Shown: positions 10,234 to 21,180 of the stretch, one piece after another
How the letters are laid out: the number at the start of each line of letters is the position of its first letter
Numbering within the stretch: the first letter of the stretch is position 1
Source of the DNA: Amyloporia xantha
Lineage: Eukaryota > Basidiomycota > Agaricomycetes > Polyporales > Adustoporiaceae
DNA: 64,000 nucleotides
Assembly: GCA_036971615.1 (NCBI GenBank)
Contig: JAYKKR010000024.1
Span: forward strand, 1 to 64,000
Direction of reading: 5' to 3'
The notes under the pieces: generated by a model
Databases searched by the model: none
Told to the model about the DNA's origin: nothing
Seen by the model: only the letters and a program-made list of their open reading frames with translations
Program-made: the position numbers and the translations under genes

Positions 10234-13200
10234 CTAGACGTCCGACACGACAAATCTCGACTGCGAGGACGACGACCCCTGAGCGCCAGACTTCTGCGAA
10301 TTGGACGGTTCCATGGGCGCTGCGGATCCAGATCGAGAGCGCGAGCCACCACGCTGTTTCTTGCCGGTGCCAGGATACGAAACCCAATTCGAGCGAGGAG
10401 GCTGGCCTTGCGCTGTGAGTTCGTCGCGGCGCTGCTCCATGTTAGCCACCGTTAAGGACTCGCGCACAGCAGCAGCCATTGAGCTTGCGCGAGTTATCCG
10501 AGGAGTGAACACAGGACGCGGCGCGGAGATCGAAGCGAGGGGCTGAGGCACATTGCCGGATGTGCCGGTGTGTGCCTGCGCGTGACCACTGTCGGACCGT
10601 TCGTCCTGGCGCATTTTCTTGTCAGGACCTAAGCAGATGCAAAAGGAAGTCAGATTGAGGGAAGGACAAGATGAGAGACAAAAAACATACGTTGCTCGTG
10701 CCCCGCGCTATTTGAGCGATCTCGTTTTGCTCCGAGCGCGACAGCGGAGGAATTGTCTTGCCGTTGCCCGAGCGAATCCGTATGAAAGCCAGAGTCGACA
10801 CTGGAGTGCATTTCGAAGTCTTCCTGGGATGACAACGGCGCAGAATCGTTGAACTGACTCTGGGTGAAGTCTAATCCAGCGTTGCGCTCACGCTCCTCTT
10901 CCGCTTCCTGCATCTCGATCTCGAGTTGCTCTATGTCATCCGCATACTTCTCGAAATCTTGAGAGTCTGTGAACTGCAAGGGAGCTTGGTGAGGCCGATG
11001 CGCTGGCTGACGAGCGAGATGATCCGATGTCTCTGGAACGGTGGGCAGGGCGAATTGCCTCTGGTAGGCTGCTGGGCCGCTGGGCCGCTGCCTGTGTTCC
11101 TGAGGGAAATAATTGGGCTGGCGAGACGTACCAGCGCGACGAATGGGAGACGTGTACTGCGATGGAGGATACGGAGAATTAGATGCGAAAGAGGCATCAG
11201 AATCCGAGCTGGCAGGAGCAGGGGTGGGGGGCATCGGCGGTGGAGTCGAAGATGGCTCCGCAGGGATCGTGGCTTCTTTTGTAGCCCTGACTTCCTCTTC
11301 GTGTTTCTTGATGAGAGCGTCCAGACCGAACTTCTGTAGATCCTCCGGAGACATGTACTTCTCTATCTTCCTGATCACGTCTGGAGCGAACGACGCAAGG
11401 CCCTCGTTCTTGATAACGCGAATGGCAGCGTTCATCTTCTTCAAACGATGGCTAGTGAGCGGAAGCACAGTCTCTGCAAACAAACGAAACATCATTAATG
11501 TCTCAGTCATGTGCGAGGTTAGGCTAGACGAAGCACTCACGATTCTGCCCAGGCAATTTAATGAAGAAATTGATATCCCTGTTCACCACGACATCCCGAT
11601 TGAATTTGTGCCGAGGAGGGATAGGAGAGTTCCAATCTATGGTAGCTTTGGGAGTCCTCTCCATCCTCGTCTTCCTTCTCTTGGGCGCGTCCGGAATGTC
11701 ATCAACATTGATAACCGATACTTGAGAGGACGATGCTGTACTGGAATCAGCACCTATCATAGCGATGTGAGTTGTCACATAATCACACAAAGGATGTGAT
11801 AGGAAACTCAGGAATAGCGTCCTGGGACGCTATTCCACGAAACATCGAGCACGCATACTCATGGAATAGCGTCCTGGGACGCTATTCCACGAAACATCGA
11901 GCACGCATACGCACGGAATAGCGTCCCAGGACGCTATTCCACGAAACACCAAGCACGTGTAAGCCATGGAATAGCGTCCCAGGACGCTATTCCTGGTTTA
12001 CGAACGTGCGAAGAAGAGAAAACTTACCTCCTCTGGGTGGTGCAGATCCGTCTGCGGTTTGTTCAGCCATGGGCTCGTCCTCGTCGTGAACGAATATTGC
12101 GTTCTCTATGGGTCCCTGTCCAATCATCAGATGCTTCAACATGTCCAGGTCCTCAGACGCGGCGCTCGACTCCCGCATGAATTTCTCCAACCGATCGGAT
12201 TCCTGCTCCAACATGTCGCAGATGTGGTCTCGGTCACTGTCGATCCAGTACTGCTCATCGTCGTCCGCAGATGCGCCTTCGTCAGCCTGGCTCGCATCGG
12301 TGTCCATAGGAACGTCTTGGCTCGCCGCAGGGGTATCCAAGGTCGTGGCGAGACTCGACGGCGGAGCACTCGCCTGCGTTTCGGTCAACAAGTCGTCCTC
12401 AGACTGGCTCGCTGTAGCAGCCAGCGCAGCCGCGGCGGTCTGGGCATCCTCCTCCATTATTGCCAGCCGCCATTGAGGTATCTTTGGAGCCGCTGCGCTT
12501 GGCGCTTCGATCCCGCCCTTCTTCGCCATCTGTTCCCTTCGCCAGCGAGGTAGTATGGTCGCCTTCTTGGGAGGTTGGCTCGGCGCTGCTGCCTTGGGCA
12601 GCTCTTCAACGTCTTCCTCTTCCAGATCCATCGGCGATGACCTCCCCGATGTGTTCAAGTCCTCCGCCTCAGCTGGGGTGATGTCTTTCGTCTCCCCTTC
12701 CATCGCCCCATCCGTCGCGGTGGATACCTCTCCGCCCGTGCTGTCGACTTCCATCGCTCCAGGCTCCTCGACTGGCTGATCCCCGTGCTCCGACTCCATC
12801 TCGGTTTCCGGAGGTGCCCCTCCTCTTCTTCCGAACGCTCCCCTTCCTCTTCGTCAGAAGGTTCCCCCTCCTCCTCGTCAGAAGGTTCCCCCTCCTCCTC
12901 TTCTTCCACAGGTTCCGTCGGCTCTCCGATCTCGGACTCTCCCTCGTTGCCCTCGGACGCACCCTCCGACGGTTCCACGTCCGACAAGTCGTCGTCGCTC
13001 GGAATATGCCCTTTTGCAACCTTCTTCGTGGCCTTCCGCTTGCCTTTCCCGTAAGCCGCCTTGTCATGCTTCGTCCCTCCCTCTTCGCTCTCTTCGCCGC
13101 TGTCACTCTCGCCCCCCTCGTCGCCTGTGGGCTCCTTTTTGACCACCAGCGTGATGTTTTGCTTGGGAGGCGCCGTTTCCCGCCTGGTGTTGCTGTATAC

Positions 13201-16200
13201 GCTCGTCATCGCTTTCAGCAGCTGTTCACCATAGTTAGAATTTTAGAATATTGTGTAATAAATGTGCATGTCCTCACATTCGACTCGCCAGCCATCCCTT
13301 CAGAATATGTCGAATGGTTGCTGTGGACATATCGTCCGTATTCAACGTCCTGCAAGTCGAACCGCGGCTTGTCGCCTTCGAAGTCGTATTGGTCCCACAC
13401 ATTACGATTGGCGTTGATGTCGAGCACCTGCCGTCGTTCGAAGTCAGCATCCCTCCCCATCGCGTCTCACAACCATTTCGCTTACCTTCGCCAGCAGTCT
13501 CGTCGCGATGTACACCTCTCGCGCAACAGCTGGCTGTTCACGCTTCTTCGCAACAGCTCCAGGTTCGTCCGAGACCACAATCCGGTTGTGGTTGGCAGGT
13601 GGAAGTCGTGCAACAGACATCCGTTCAATCGAACGGATGATCGACTGCACCTCCTGGCGATAATGCGCCGTCGACTTGATTCGATCCAGCGCCCTCAACC
13701 CCTCTAACCCCCCCTTCACTCCCGTAGGCCACTCACGAGCGATCGGCTCGTTCTTACCTGTCGTCTGTTCCAGGAGCGTCTCGTCCCAGAAGTGGAACTT
13801 CGCCGTCGGCATGTTGCACATCCGGTTCTCTTCCTCGTTCCACTCCCTCTGCGGCTCGATGCTGCTCTCGATCGCAGTTCGCAGAGCCTCCCGCAGATCC
13901 AACGTGTCCGCGTGCATCGTCTTGTGACGGTAGCTGGTCACCGTGTCCTCTTCCACGATCATCGCAGCGCAAAGCCATTTCGGCGGATGGCTGCGGATCA
14001 GCAGCCCTGCGATGCGTGGGTGCGATGTCAGTCCCAGACGACCCCCAGGAGGTGGACGGAATCCCGCTTTTCTTTCCGTCAGCATCTTCGCCCTCGCCGC
14101 GCGGTCCGTCTCGTTCCTCTTCAGGTGCGGCAGCAGCCACTCATGACAGTTGTCAATGTCAGACTGGTTCCTGTCGGACATCCATGGCTCCTTTTTGTAA
14201 ATCGTCCAGAGTGTACTGTCTGCGTCTTCGGCTTGCACCATCTGCTCCACCTTCGTCTTGTCTGTAATTCGCGGAATAGCGAGTTCGATCAGATCGCACT
14301 CCAGGCGCGTCATCGATCGAGGGCAAAAGTCGATGAGGACCTGCGCGATCTGCGAGCCCATGCACATGTCAGCACAAATGTACTTAATGCTAATCATAAT
14401 CGTATCCACGCACCTTATGATACGCTTCGCGAGCGCGGATGTGCGGAACCGAGCGGACAGCGTTGTAAATGCATGTCGAGCCGTCGTTCATGATCTGATC
14501 CCGCGAGTTCTTGCCACGGTAATACCACCACAAGCCTTCGAAGTACCCACATACCTACAGAAGCGCCCATCAGTGGAACACATTAGGGAAAAGAGCAAAC
14601 AAACTCACCTCCTGCTGTGCCAGCGGGGTCCGCAGGAACATCTGGTTGATGGCTGCCATCATCGACGCGCAGAGCAGTGGCAGCGGAGGCGAACGATGGA
14701 TATCGCTCTGCCTCGACAGTAAAACGAACGTCCGCGCGAGCACTCGATCGGCGTGTGCTTCGCTGACCTCACCTTTCTTGACCATAATCTCCAGCCGCTC
14801 ATCGAGCCAACTGATGACCCTGGTGCGATATCCCTCGAGTTTCTTGATGTATGTCCCCTCTTTCACACCGATCCAAGGGAGGGAAGGTCCAAAGAACATG
14901 TTGAATACCGTGTCTAGGCCATCCAGCGTGTCCCTGTCCTTGAAGATCTGGAGCTCTCCCACCTTGCCTCCTTTGATGTCTTGAAGCCACTTCTTGGCCG
15001 TCTCGACTTCAGGGAGCTTGGCGTACTCAGCGGAAGATAGCGTTTCTTGCGCCTTCTCCAGATTCTTGATGAGCGTCGAGACCTCTTCGAGCGATGGGAA
15101 ATTCTCGCTCGCCGATTCGATGCATGACAGCTCCAGGTGCTTCATGTCGAAAATGACGGCGAAATGCTGTGTGGAATGATTGAGTGAGAATAAAAGAAAT
15201 TATATGACAAGACAAACGTACCGCAGCGTGAATGTTCACCAGCGAACACAAGAACTTCATGGTGAAGGTCTCCTGTCGACGCCAGTATGAACCCATCTTG
15301 TTCATATGGGACAACATGCGCACAATGTGGAAGTTCGAGAGGATGCGATTGGTGCGCGAGTTCAGCTTGTCGTCCTTCAGACCCCTGACCTTGTTCTCGA
15401 AAAACGTCTCTCCCTGCTTGAGGTACTCCTCCAGCACAGCGAGCCTCGACACGAGCAGCTCCTCGTGCGTCTCGCCATAACGATGCTTGACCTCGTTGCG
15501 CGAGAGATGCTTCGAGAGACTGCGGTTGTTCTCGAGAGCGCCTGCAAAAAATGATATCGTCAGCGCCGATAAATTATATTATTAAGTCGAGACGAAGAGG
15601 GGCCGTCGCGGAATAGCGTCCCAGGACGCTATTCCGCCAGGACGCTATTCCGCGACGCACGCACATACACGCGGTGCGGAATAGCGTCCCGAGACGCTAT
15701 TCCATGTTATATCGACCAGCGTGAGGATGAGGAATAGCGTCCTGGGACGCTATTCCGCACCACGTGTATGTGAGGCGTCGCGGAATAGCGTCCTGGGACG
15801 CTATTCCGCAATATCGATGGAGCGGCGTTATACGGAATAGCGATCCAGGACGCTATTCCGCATACCGTCGAATAAAATAAAAATAAAAATACGCGTATAC
15901 TTACGACGGTCGTAGAGCTTCACGCCCCACCAACGAAGCTCCTCGATCTTCTTCTCGGTGTCGGCGATGTTGTTCGCGATCCGCTGGTCCTTCGCCTGCG
16001 CATTCGCATTCCCCGCCTCGAGCTTCTTCTCGAGCTTGTTGCGGTCCTTCTCGTACACCTCGATCTTCTTGCGCAGCTTCTCGACCATGTGGTTCACAGC
16101 GGCGTGACGATGCTGCCCACCGCACGCCATGATCTGGTACCCGCTCGTCTTGAATTTGAGCTTCGGAAGGTTGATGCCGCCCAACTCGTCTTGACTCGGC

Positions 16201-16705
16201 TCCATGTCCAGGTCCTCCGGATACACCGCCAGGGGAAGCTGCGAGTCGCTCGCATAGCTGTGCACTCCGTTAACATTGAGGTTCTCCTCCAGGCCGTCCC
16301 GCTGCTTGACCACCATAGGACGAAGATTTTCCCCGCCGAAAACAGGCGAGTACGCCTCCGTCTCCAGCATGTCGATTCGCGCGAACCCGAGCCGGTGCTG
16401 CGTCGCGAGACGGTCGAGCTCGAGCGTTTCCTCAGGTACCGGCTCGAATTTCATGACCTGCGCCCCTCATCTATTAGCGAATTCGTTCCCTCCCAAGAAA
16501 TTCCCTAACTCACCTCGACTTCCTCCTCCTGATCCTCCTCCTCGTCCTTGCGCTTCTTAGCAGGTTTCTTCTTCCCCTTTGCCCCCGCCGCCGCTCCCGA
16601 CCCCTCCGCGCTGGCGCCCTCAACGGCCTTGCCCGCTTTCCGCCCTGCAGGCTTCGCCTTCGCGGCGCTCGGCCCCGCCGTCGCAGCGTTCGATTTCGGA
16701 GGCAT
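10234..16705 (-). CDS. Module A gene 2 (A2): large protein with ParB/Srx-like motif
   Basis: Function not established. I model eleven exons: 16514-16705, 15905-16457, 15222-15541, 14609-15166, 14414-14554, 13486-14349, 13278-13427, 12028-13221, 11541-11753, 10691-11473 and 10234-10628 (about 1,790 aa). All splice phases agree except for one frame break near 12,800-12,830 in a Glu-rich run. After a Lys/Ala-rich start (MPPKSNAATAG) comes a block ending YQIMACGGQHRHAAV near residue 177. GGQHR in this setting resembles the GxHR/GERR box of ParB/sulfiredoxin-fold proteins, and the upstream IDMLETEAYSPVF and QLPLAVYP resemble that fold's N-terminal part. A coiled coil follows (VEKLRKKIEVYEKDRNKLEK). 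The C-terminal third is acidic and then Ser/Pro-rich. Introns 15,542-15,904 and 11,754-12,027 carry family-1 arrays. B2 is the counterpart. Confidence 0.72.
11811..11993. repeat. Family-1 palindrome array in an A2 intron (4 copies)
   Basis: Copies start at 11,811, 11,863, 11,915 and 11,968 (steps 52, 52, 53), inside intron 11,754-12,027. The three spacers are related, each starting ACGAAACA and containing GCACG, unlike the spacers of other arrays. Subtracting four 52-bp units leaves about 66 bp, a normal intron length for this genome. Confidence 0.97.
15610..15859. repeat. Family-1 palindrome array in A2 intron 2 (5 copies plus a half)
   Basis: Full copies start at 15,610, 15,678, 15,731, 15,782 and 15,834. 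The first step is 68 bp because a 16-bp partial copy (right arm with flank) is duplicated after copy 1; the others are 53, 51 and 52. The spacer edges around 15,660 and 15,757 are inverted relative to each other (CATACACGCGGTGC versus GCACCACGTGTATG). The array lies in the 363-bp intron 15,542-15,904. Confidence 0.96.
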
Positions 16706-17211
16706 CTTGGACTCAAGGGTTTCGATTTTAGACTGGAAGCAGTGAGCGAATGGATTTAGTATGTGGATGTGTAGACCAACAGCGCGAACACCAATTCGGG
16801 AAGGCCGCTCAGCGCCGGCGCGCGCGGCTGCGCCCAATATAGTCATTCTTTCCCACACTCTTGGCTCGATCACTTCGGCGCATCTTCTCTCACAATCTCT
16901 CACTTCTCATCCTTCTCCGTACTTCTCGGACTCCCATATTCCCTCCCTCTATCACATACATCTACATAGTCACCTTTCAATATATTTTTCCCTCATCCGA
17001 CTTGTATCATACACATGCTACCGGTTCACCGACATGTTCTCCTTCCCAACCATTTATAATGTCCGGTAGCATCATGTCGTCCATTTCCTTTTCAACCAAA
17101 CAATGTCAGATTGCACCCAGCTGCTCGGCTCCTCCACTACAGTAGACACATGCTGCGCATAGTACATCAAACGCACACTCTACGACTCCACTATTCCATA
17201 CCAGTACATTC
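16706..17211. other. Upstream region of A2
   Basis: A pyrimidine-rich tract of about 500 bp (CT-rich from 16,860 to 17,060) is typical of a fungal promoter or 5' leader on the opposite strand. No gene seen. Confidence 0.4.
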
Positions 17212-17623
17212 TCACAGCTTCGACCCCTTCTTCACCGATTCCAACATCCTCAGCTGTCCCGGAAGCACAGCAGGACTCATCGACTTGATGTCATGCGCTA
17301 ACGAGATGATCTCCCTGTATTTCCCGATCGGAATCCCGTCCGCATCGCGCGCACCATATATACCAGAAAGCACCGCCATTCCAAATCGTGCCATATCCTG
17401 TCAATTCCATGTAAGTCCATAGCCTTCAAACACCTCTCTATGGACTTACTGCACACCACAAGACACGTTCCGCCCACTCCAACCACATCGCAGAGAACAC
17501 GAACGGCTGCGCCATAGGTCGTTGCTTCCATTCCAACTCGAGGCCGTCAAAACCTTTCGTGACCATACCACACACTCCAACGAGCGTGTTCGCAGGAGGC
17601 GGGAACGGATTGTTGCCTGTCAT
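17212..17623 (-). CDS. Small protein of unknown function, copy 1
   Basis: Not recognised. Two exons, 17,450-17,623 and 17,212-17,397, joined by a 52-bp GT-AG intron, encode about 119 aa starting MTGNNPFPPPANTLVG. The end of exon 1, WLEWAERVLWCA, matches WYEWAQRVLWYG at the same position, just before the single intron, in the gene at 18,339-18,712, so the two are probably diverged paralogs. No domain or signal peptide is evident. Both genes are on the minus strand in tandem, separated by a short family-1 array. Confidence 0.55.
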
Positions 17624-18056
17624 GGTGGATATGATGAGGACAAAAAGACTGAAAGTACGTCTTCCGACCCACCGCTGGCTTTCATATACGTCTCCTTTTA
17701 GCGCCCATGCCTTTCCATCACCGAATTGAACACACGGCTGTTTGACAGAAGCTTGATGCAACATCACACGTGGATCCGCATACAGGCAAAAATGAGGCCG
17801 TTCGCGACCATCAACATGGTTCGTGTCCACAACGCTCTGCACGTACATAATTTAGACACAATTCACTTCATGTTGTAAATAATGAATGTTTAATGTCCCC
17901 CGAAATACGCAACGAGAGAGGCTATCTGCATCCCTCAATATATTTCTATGTGAAGACGGCATACTAAAAAAAAACCCACAATAAATCATGTCCTGTTGTG
18001 CGCTCCGATCACCCGTTCATATCTCGATCGATTGGCCGATCGAGCGATAGAATGAC

Positions 18057-18186
18057 GGAATAGCGTCCTGGGACGCTATTCCTGATATCTTCGATATAGA
18101 GATTACACGGAATAGCGTCCTGGGACGCTATTCCTCGGGTATCCAACGTCGAGATGTTACGGAATAGCGATCGTGATCGCTATTCC
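18057..18186. repeat. Family-1 palindrome array, intergenic (3 copies)
   Basis: Copies start at 18,057, 18,109 and 18,161, exactly 52 bp apart with 26-bp spacers. The third copy has a changed centre (GCGATCGTGATCGC) but is still a perfect palindrome, which suggests compensatory change or gene conversion. It lies between the two small paralogous genes. Confidence 0.97.
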
Positions 18187-18338
18187 GCGCTGTCACACTT
18201 TTCATTCCATACTAAACTATTAAATATAGTCTTTTCTGTGCATGACACATGCACATTTTACCCTTCTACACAAATGCTACGGTGATCCTACTAATAATTA
18301 TTCATACATTCATACATCTAATAAACTGTTGCTTACCA

Positions 18339-18712
18339 TCAGTCAGCTTGGACGTCCTCCATCCTTGCTTCATTCTCCATGTCTTGAACAATCTCCGCCG
18401 CAAGTTCAACCAACGGACGGTAGATCCCAAGCACCTGGTAGATGATCATCCCTGGGTTATGCGACCTCAGCGTACCCATTAGCACCATGTACTGCCCAAG
18501 TAATATAGGTCAGCTTTCACATAACTGTTGTTGACACAATCACTCACACCGTACCATAGGACTCGTTGAGCCCACTCGTACCACACCTCCGCCGGATGTT
18601 CCGTCCCTCTGCTCGCAACTCCCCACTCCCACTCCACTCGCAGCCCCGCATACCCTAGGCATGCCACATGGTACATGTGCTCATTGTATTCCTCCTCAGA
18701 GATCGTCGCCAT
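18339..18712 (-). CDS. Small protein of unknown function, copy 2
   Basis: Not recognised. Exons 18,548-18,712 and 18,339-18,491 joined by a 56-bp GT-AG intron encode about 105 aa starting MATISEEEYNEHMYHVACLG. The shared WxEWAxRVLW motif ends exon 1 in both this gene and the one at 17.2 kb, with the intron at the same place. The remainder is diverged. The C-terminus is acidic (EIVQDMENEARMEDVQAD). The protein is likely soluble. Confidence 0.55.
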
Positions 18713-19267
18713 CGGGATACGGGGATAGGTATTCTTTTCGCATTTCGTCTCCTCTTCCCCTCTCTCTTATAACACTATTCCTCTATCTTACGTTTCAGAA
18801 GCCCTCGCCTACATCTCAATATATTCAAGCTCTTCCCAGACTATTTTTCAGATCCTCAGATCCCCAGATTCATTCAATTCTATCTCGCTTCTTCTCCGGT
18901 TCTCTCCTTGATGCGCCCTGTCACACGCATCATCTTCTCATCTATATATGTCATCCTCCGCGCATCACATCATTTAGTTTTGACATGAGAATAGCGTCTC
19001 TGCATCCCCATCACCACATGGCCCGCCTCACCCAGTACACAAGGTCTCCTTATCATAGGCCTTCCATTGGCTAATTATCCATATCCCCGATCAAATACAC
19101 ATATTCTACAACATCCATCTTTCTCCATATTCCCTTCGCTTTCTTGTCTGCCTTCCTGGCGCCTAATTATTTAAACATGTCTTGTCTCAGCCAAAGTATT
19201 TTATTTGACAACCATGTGAGTATGCTCATGTATGTACTTTTGAACGTCACTGATCCCTATAATCGAT
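18713..19267. other. Non-coding spacer
   Basis: A CT-rich stretch at 18,730-19,000 resembles the one upstream of A2. I see no gene or palindrome in it. Confidence 0.4.
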
Positions 19268-20313
19268 GGAATAGCGACACGGACGCTATTCCACATATTT
19301 CCTCGTCGCATTCCGTGGAATAGCGTCCCTGAACGCTATTCCACGAGTTCGGTATGTCTTTATTTTTATCAGACAGAGGCGCATAATCATGGAATAGCGT
19401 CCTAGGACGCTATTCCATAGTTTCCACTTTATTATTTTTGTATAAATCAACGGTGCGTATTCATGGAATAGCGTTCCAGGACGCTATTCCTTGAACACGC
19501 ACATTTAATTTATATAAAAACAATAAAGTAGCAATCATGGAATAGCGTCCCAGGACGCTATTCCACGGATCTGTCATGTCTTCGTTGGCATCAGTCAAAG
19601 ATACATAATCACTGAATAAGGGTTCTGCTCCTTCAATGATATTGTCTTTATGTGAATCCAAAATGTGTGTTCATGGAATAGCGTCCCTGGACGCTATTCC
19701 ATAATTGCTACTTCATTGTTTTTATATAAATTAAATGTGCGTGTTCATGGAATAGCGAACACTATTCCATCATTTCCACTGGGTTGTTTTTATATAAACC
19801 AAAGATGCGTATTTATGGAATAGCGTTCAAGGACGCTATTCCACAGCTTGACTCGTATTTATTATTGCCCTCCAGGGACACTACCCATGGAATAGCGTCC
19901 CAGGACGCTATTCCGCGACTTCATCATATCTTCTTTGTCATCAATCAAAGACAAATTATCCCTGAATAGGGTTCCTGTTCCTTGGGTTTTGCTGTCTTTA
20001 TGTAAATTAGTGGTGCGTGTTCATGGAATAGCGTCCTTGAACGCTATTCCATGGTTTCCACTCATCTTTGTTATCACCACTCAATGGTTCATAACCATGG
20101 AATAGCGTCCGTGAACGCTATTCCACCATTTCATCATGTCTTTGTCTTCGCCTGTCAATGCCATTACATCACGGAATAACGTTCAAGGACGCTATTCCGT
20201 GGTTTCTGCTCTCTTTGCCTATGTACATTTAAGGTCCGCAACTTTTTGTCACTTGTCAATTCATGTCAGTTGAGGGTGCATATTTATGGAATAGCGTTTC
20301 TGGTCGCTATTCC
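19268..20313. repeat. Dense family-1 palindrome field, 13 copies, 74-bp period
   Basis: Copies start at 19,268, 19,317, 19,391, 19,465, 19,539, 19,675, 19,749, 19,817, 19,889, 20,025, 20,099, 20,173 and 20,288. The dominant step is 74 bp (six times), with 136 bp twice. The 68-bp step follows a copy shortened by 6 bp, which restores 74. Spacers share AT-rich motifs such as TTTATATAAA and GGTGCGTATTCAT. Copies are more diverged than in the 52-bp arrays, and several keep complementary changes in both arms. No gene lies in the field. Confidence 0.95.
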
Positions 20314-20390
20314 ATGGTTCACCACTTAAGATCCCTAGGAAAACCCTAGATTTACCCCAACCCATTTAGAAAAACTCCCTATAATGCAAA

Positions 20391-21023
20391 TCACAACGAG
20401 TCATCACTCTCCTCGACTTCATCGGCATATACAATCTTGGTGCTGTCAAATGTGTCAGGTAGAGGAGGTACAAGACCAAGGGGTTGTGTGGATTTGATAA
20501 AATGACGAACATACTCCAAAACAGTCAGGTCAGACTGGAACTCGACATAGCTGTCAAGGAATTGAGCATACGCCGGCTGCCGGATGCTCATCACATTGTA
20601 TTCAGTCCGGCCGACCATGACCGTGGCTTGAAAATCGGCTCCAAGGGCAAGCAGTGCGGTGTGATCGGCTTGGAACGGTTGTCCTTCCTGCACAACCCAG
20701 TCCCAGAACGGGTCGAACAGAGCAGGCAATCCAAACTGTTGGACTGGCTGAGCTAGCACAAGATACACGCACTCACGACTCACCGTCTCATACAATGTTA
20801 GCACATACTGAAACATGGCCACGTCTCGCCCCCAACCCACCATCCAGCGTTGACACACATCAGAAAAGCCCGTAAATTCTTTGTCGTCCATGTTGTCATC
20901 GAATAGCGCCATCAGGGCAGGGTACGCATCCCGCATGAGCCGCATCTGGAATTCGGCTACACGGGCCCGCGTCATGCTCTCCATTCTCTGCGCCCAACGG
21001 ACCATGTCGATGCGCATGGGCAC
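20391..21023 (-). CDS. Hypothetical single-exon protein, 210 aa
   Basis: Not recognised. An uninterrupted frame starts MPMRIDMVRWAQRMESMTRA and ends with an acidic tail (YADEVEESDDSL). It is Trp/Phe-rich in the centre (QRWMVGWGRDVAMFQYV, FDPFWDWVVQEGQPF), and no known motif is visible. The stop codon lies only about 80 bp from the last palindrome of the 74-bp field. It could be one exon of a longer gene, but I see no matching neighbouring exons. Confidence 0.45.
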   Translation of the reverse strand: MPMRIDMVRWAQRMESMTRARVAEFQMRLMRDAYPALMALFDDNMDDKEFTGFSDVCQRWMVGWGRDVAMFQYVLTLYETVSRECVYLVLAQPVQQFGLPALFDPFWDWVVQEGQPFQADHTALLALGADFQATVMVGRTEYNVMSIRQPAYAQFLDSYVEFQSDLTVLEYVRHFIKSTQPLGLVPPLPDTFDSTKIVYADEVEESDDSL

Positions 21024-21049
21024 ATAGAACAGAATGAACCACAGGCATA

Positions 21050-21180
21050 GATATATGGATAGTCACATGTTCTGGCGATGCTGTGTCGATATCGTGTCGA
21101 TGCAGCGCCGATCCTGCGTCGATACCATGTCGATACAGCACCGATGCAGCGATACAGTGTCGATACAATGACGAAACATG
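21050..21180. repeat. Short GTCGATAC-type degenerate repeat
   Basis: Several imperfect repeats of TGTCGATAC and GCAGCGCCGAT occur between 21,080 and 21,170. This is a local low-complexity patch with no clear function. Confidence 0.5.

Noticed and set aside
12814..13707. 297-codon plus-strand frame
   Set aside because: It crosses two A2 introns on the opposite strand and reads the complement of Glu/Asp repeats.
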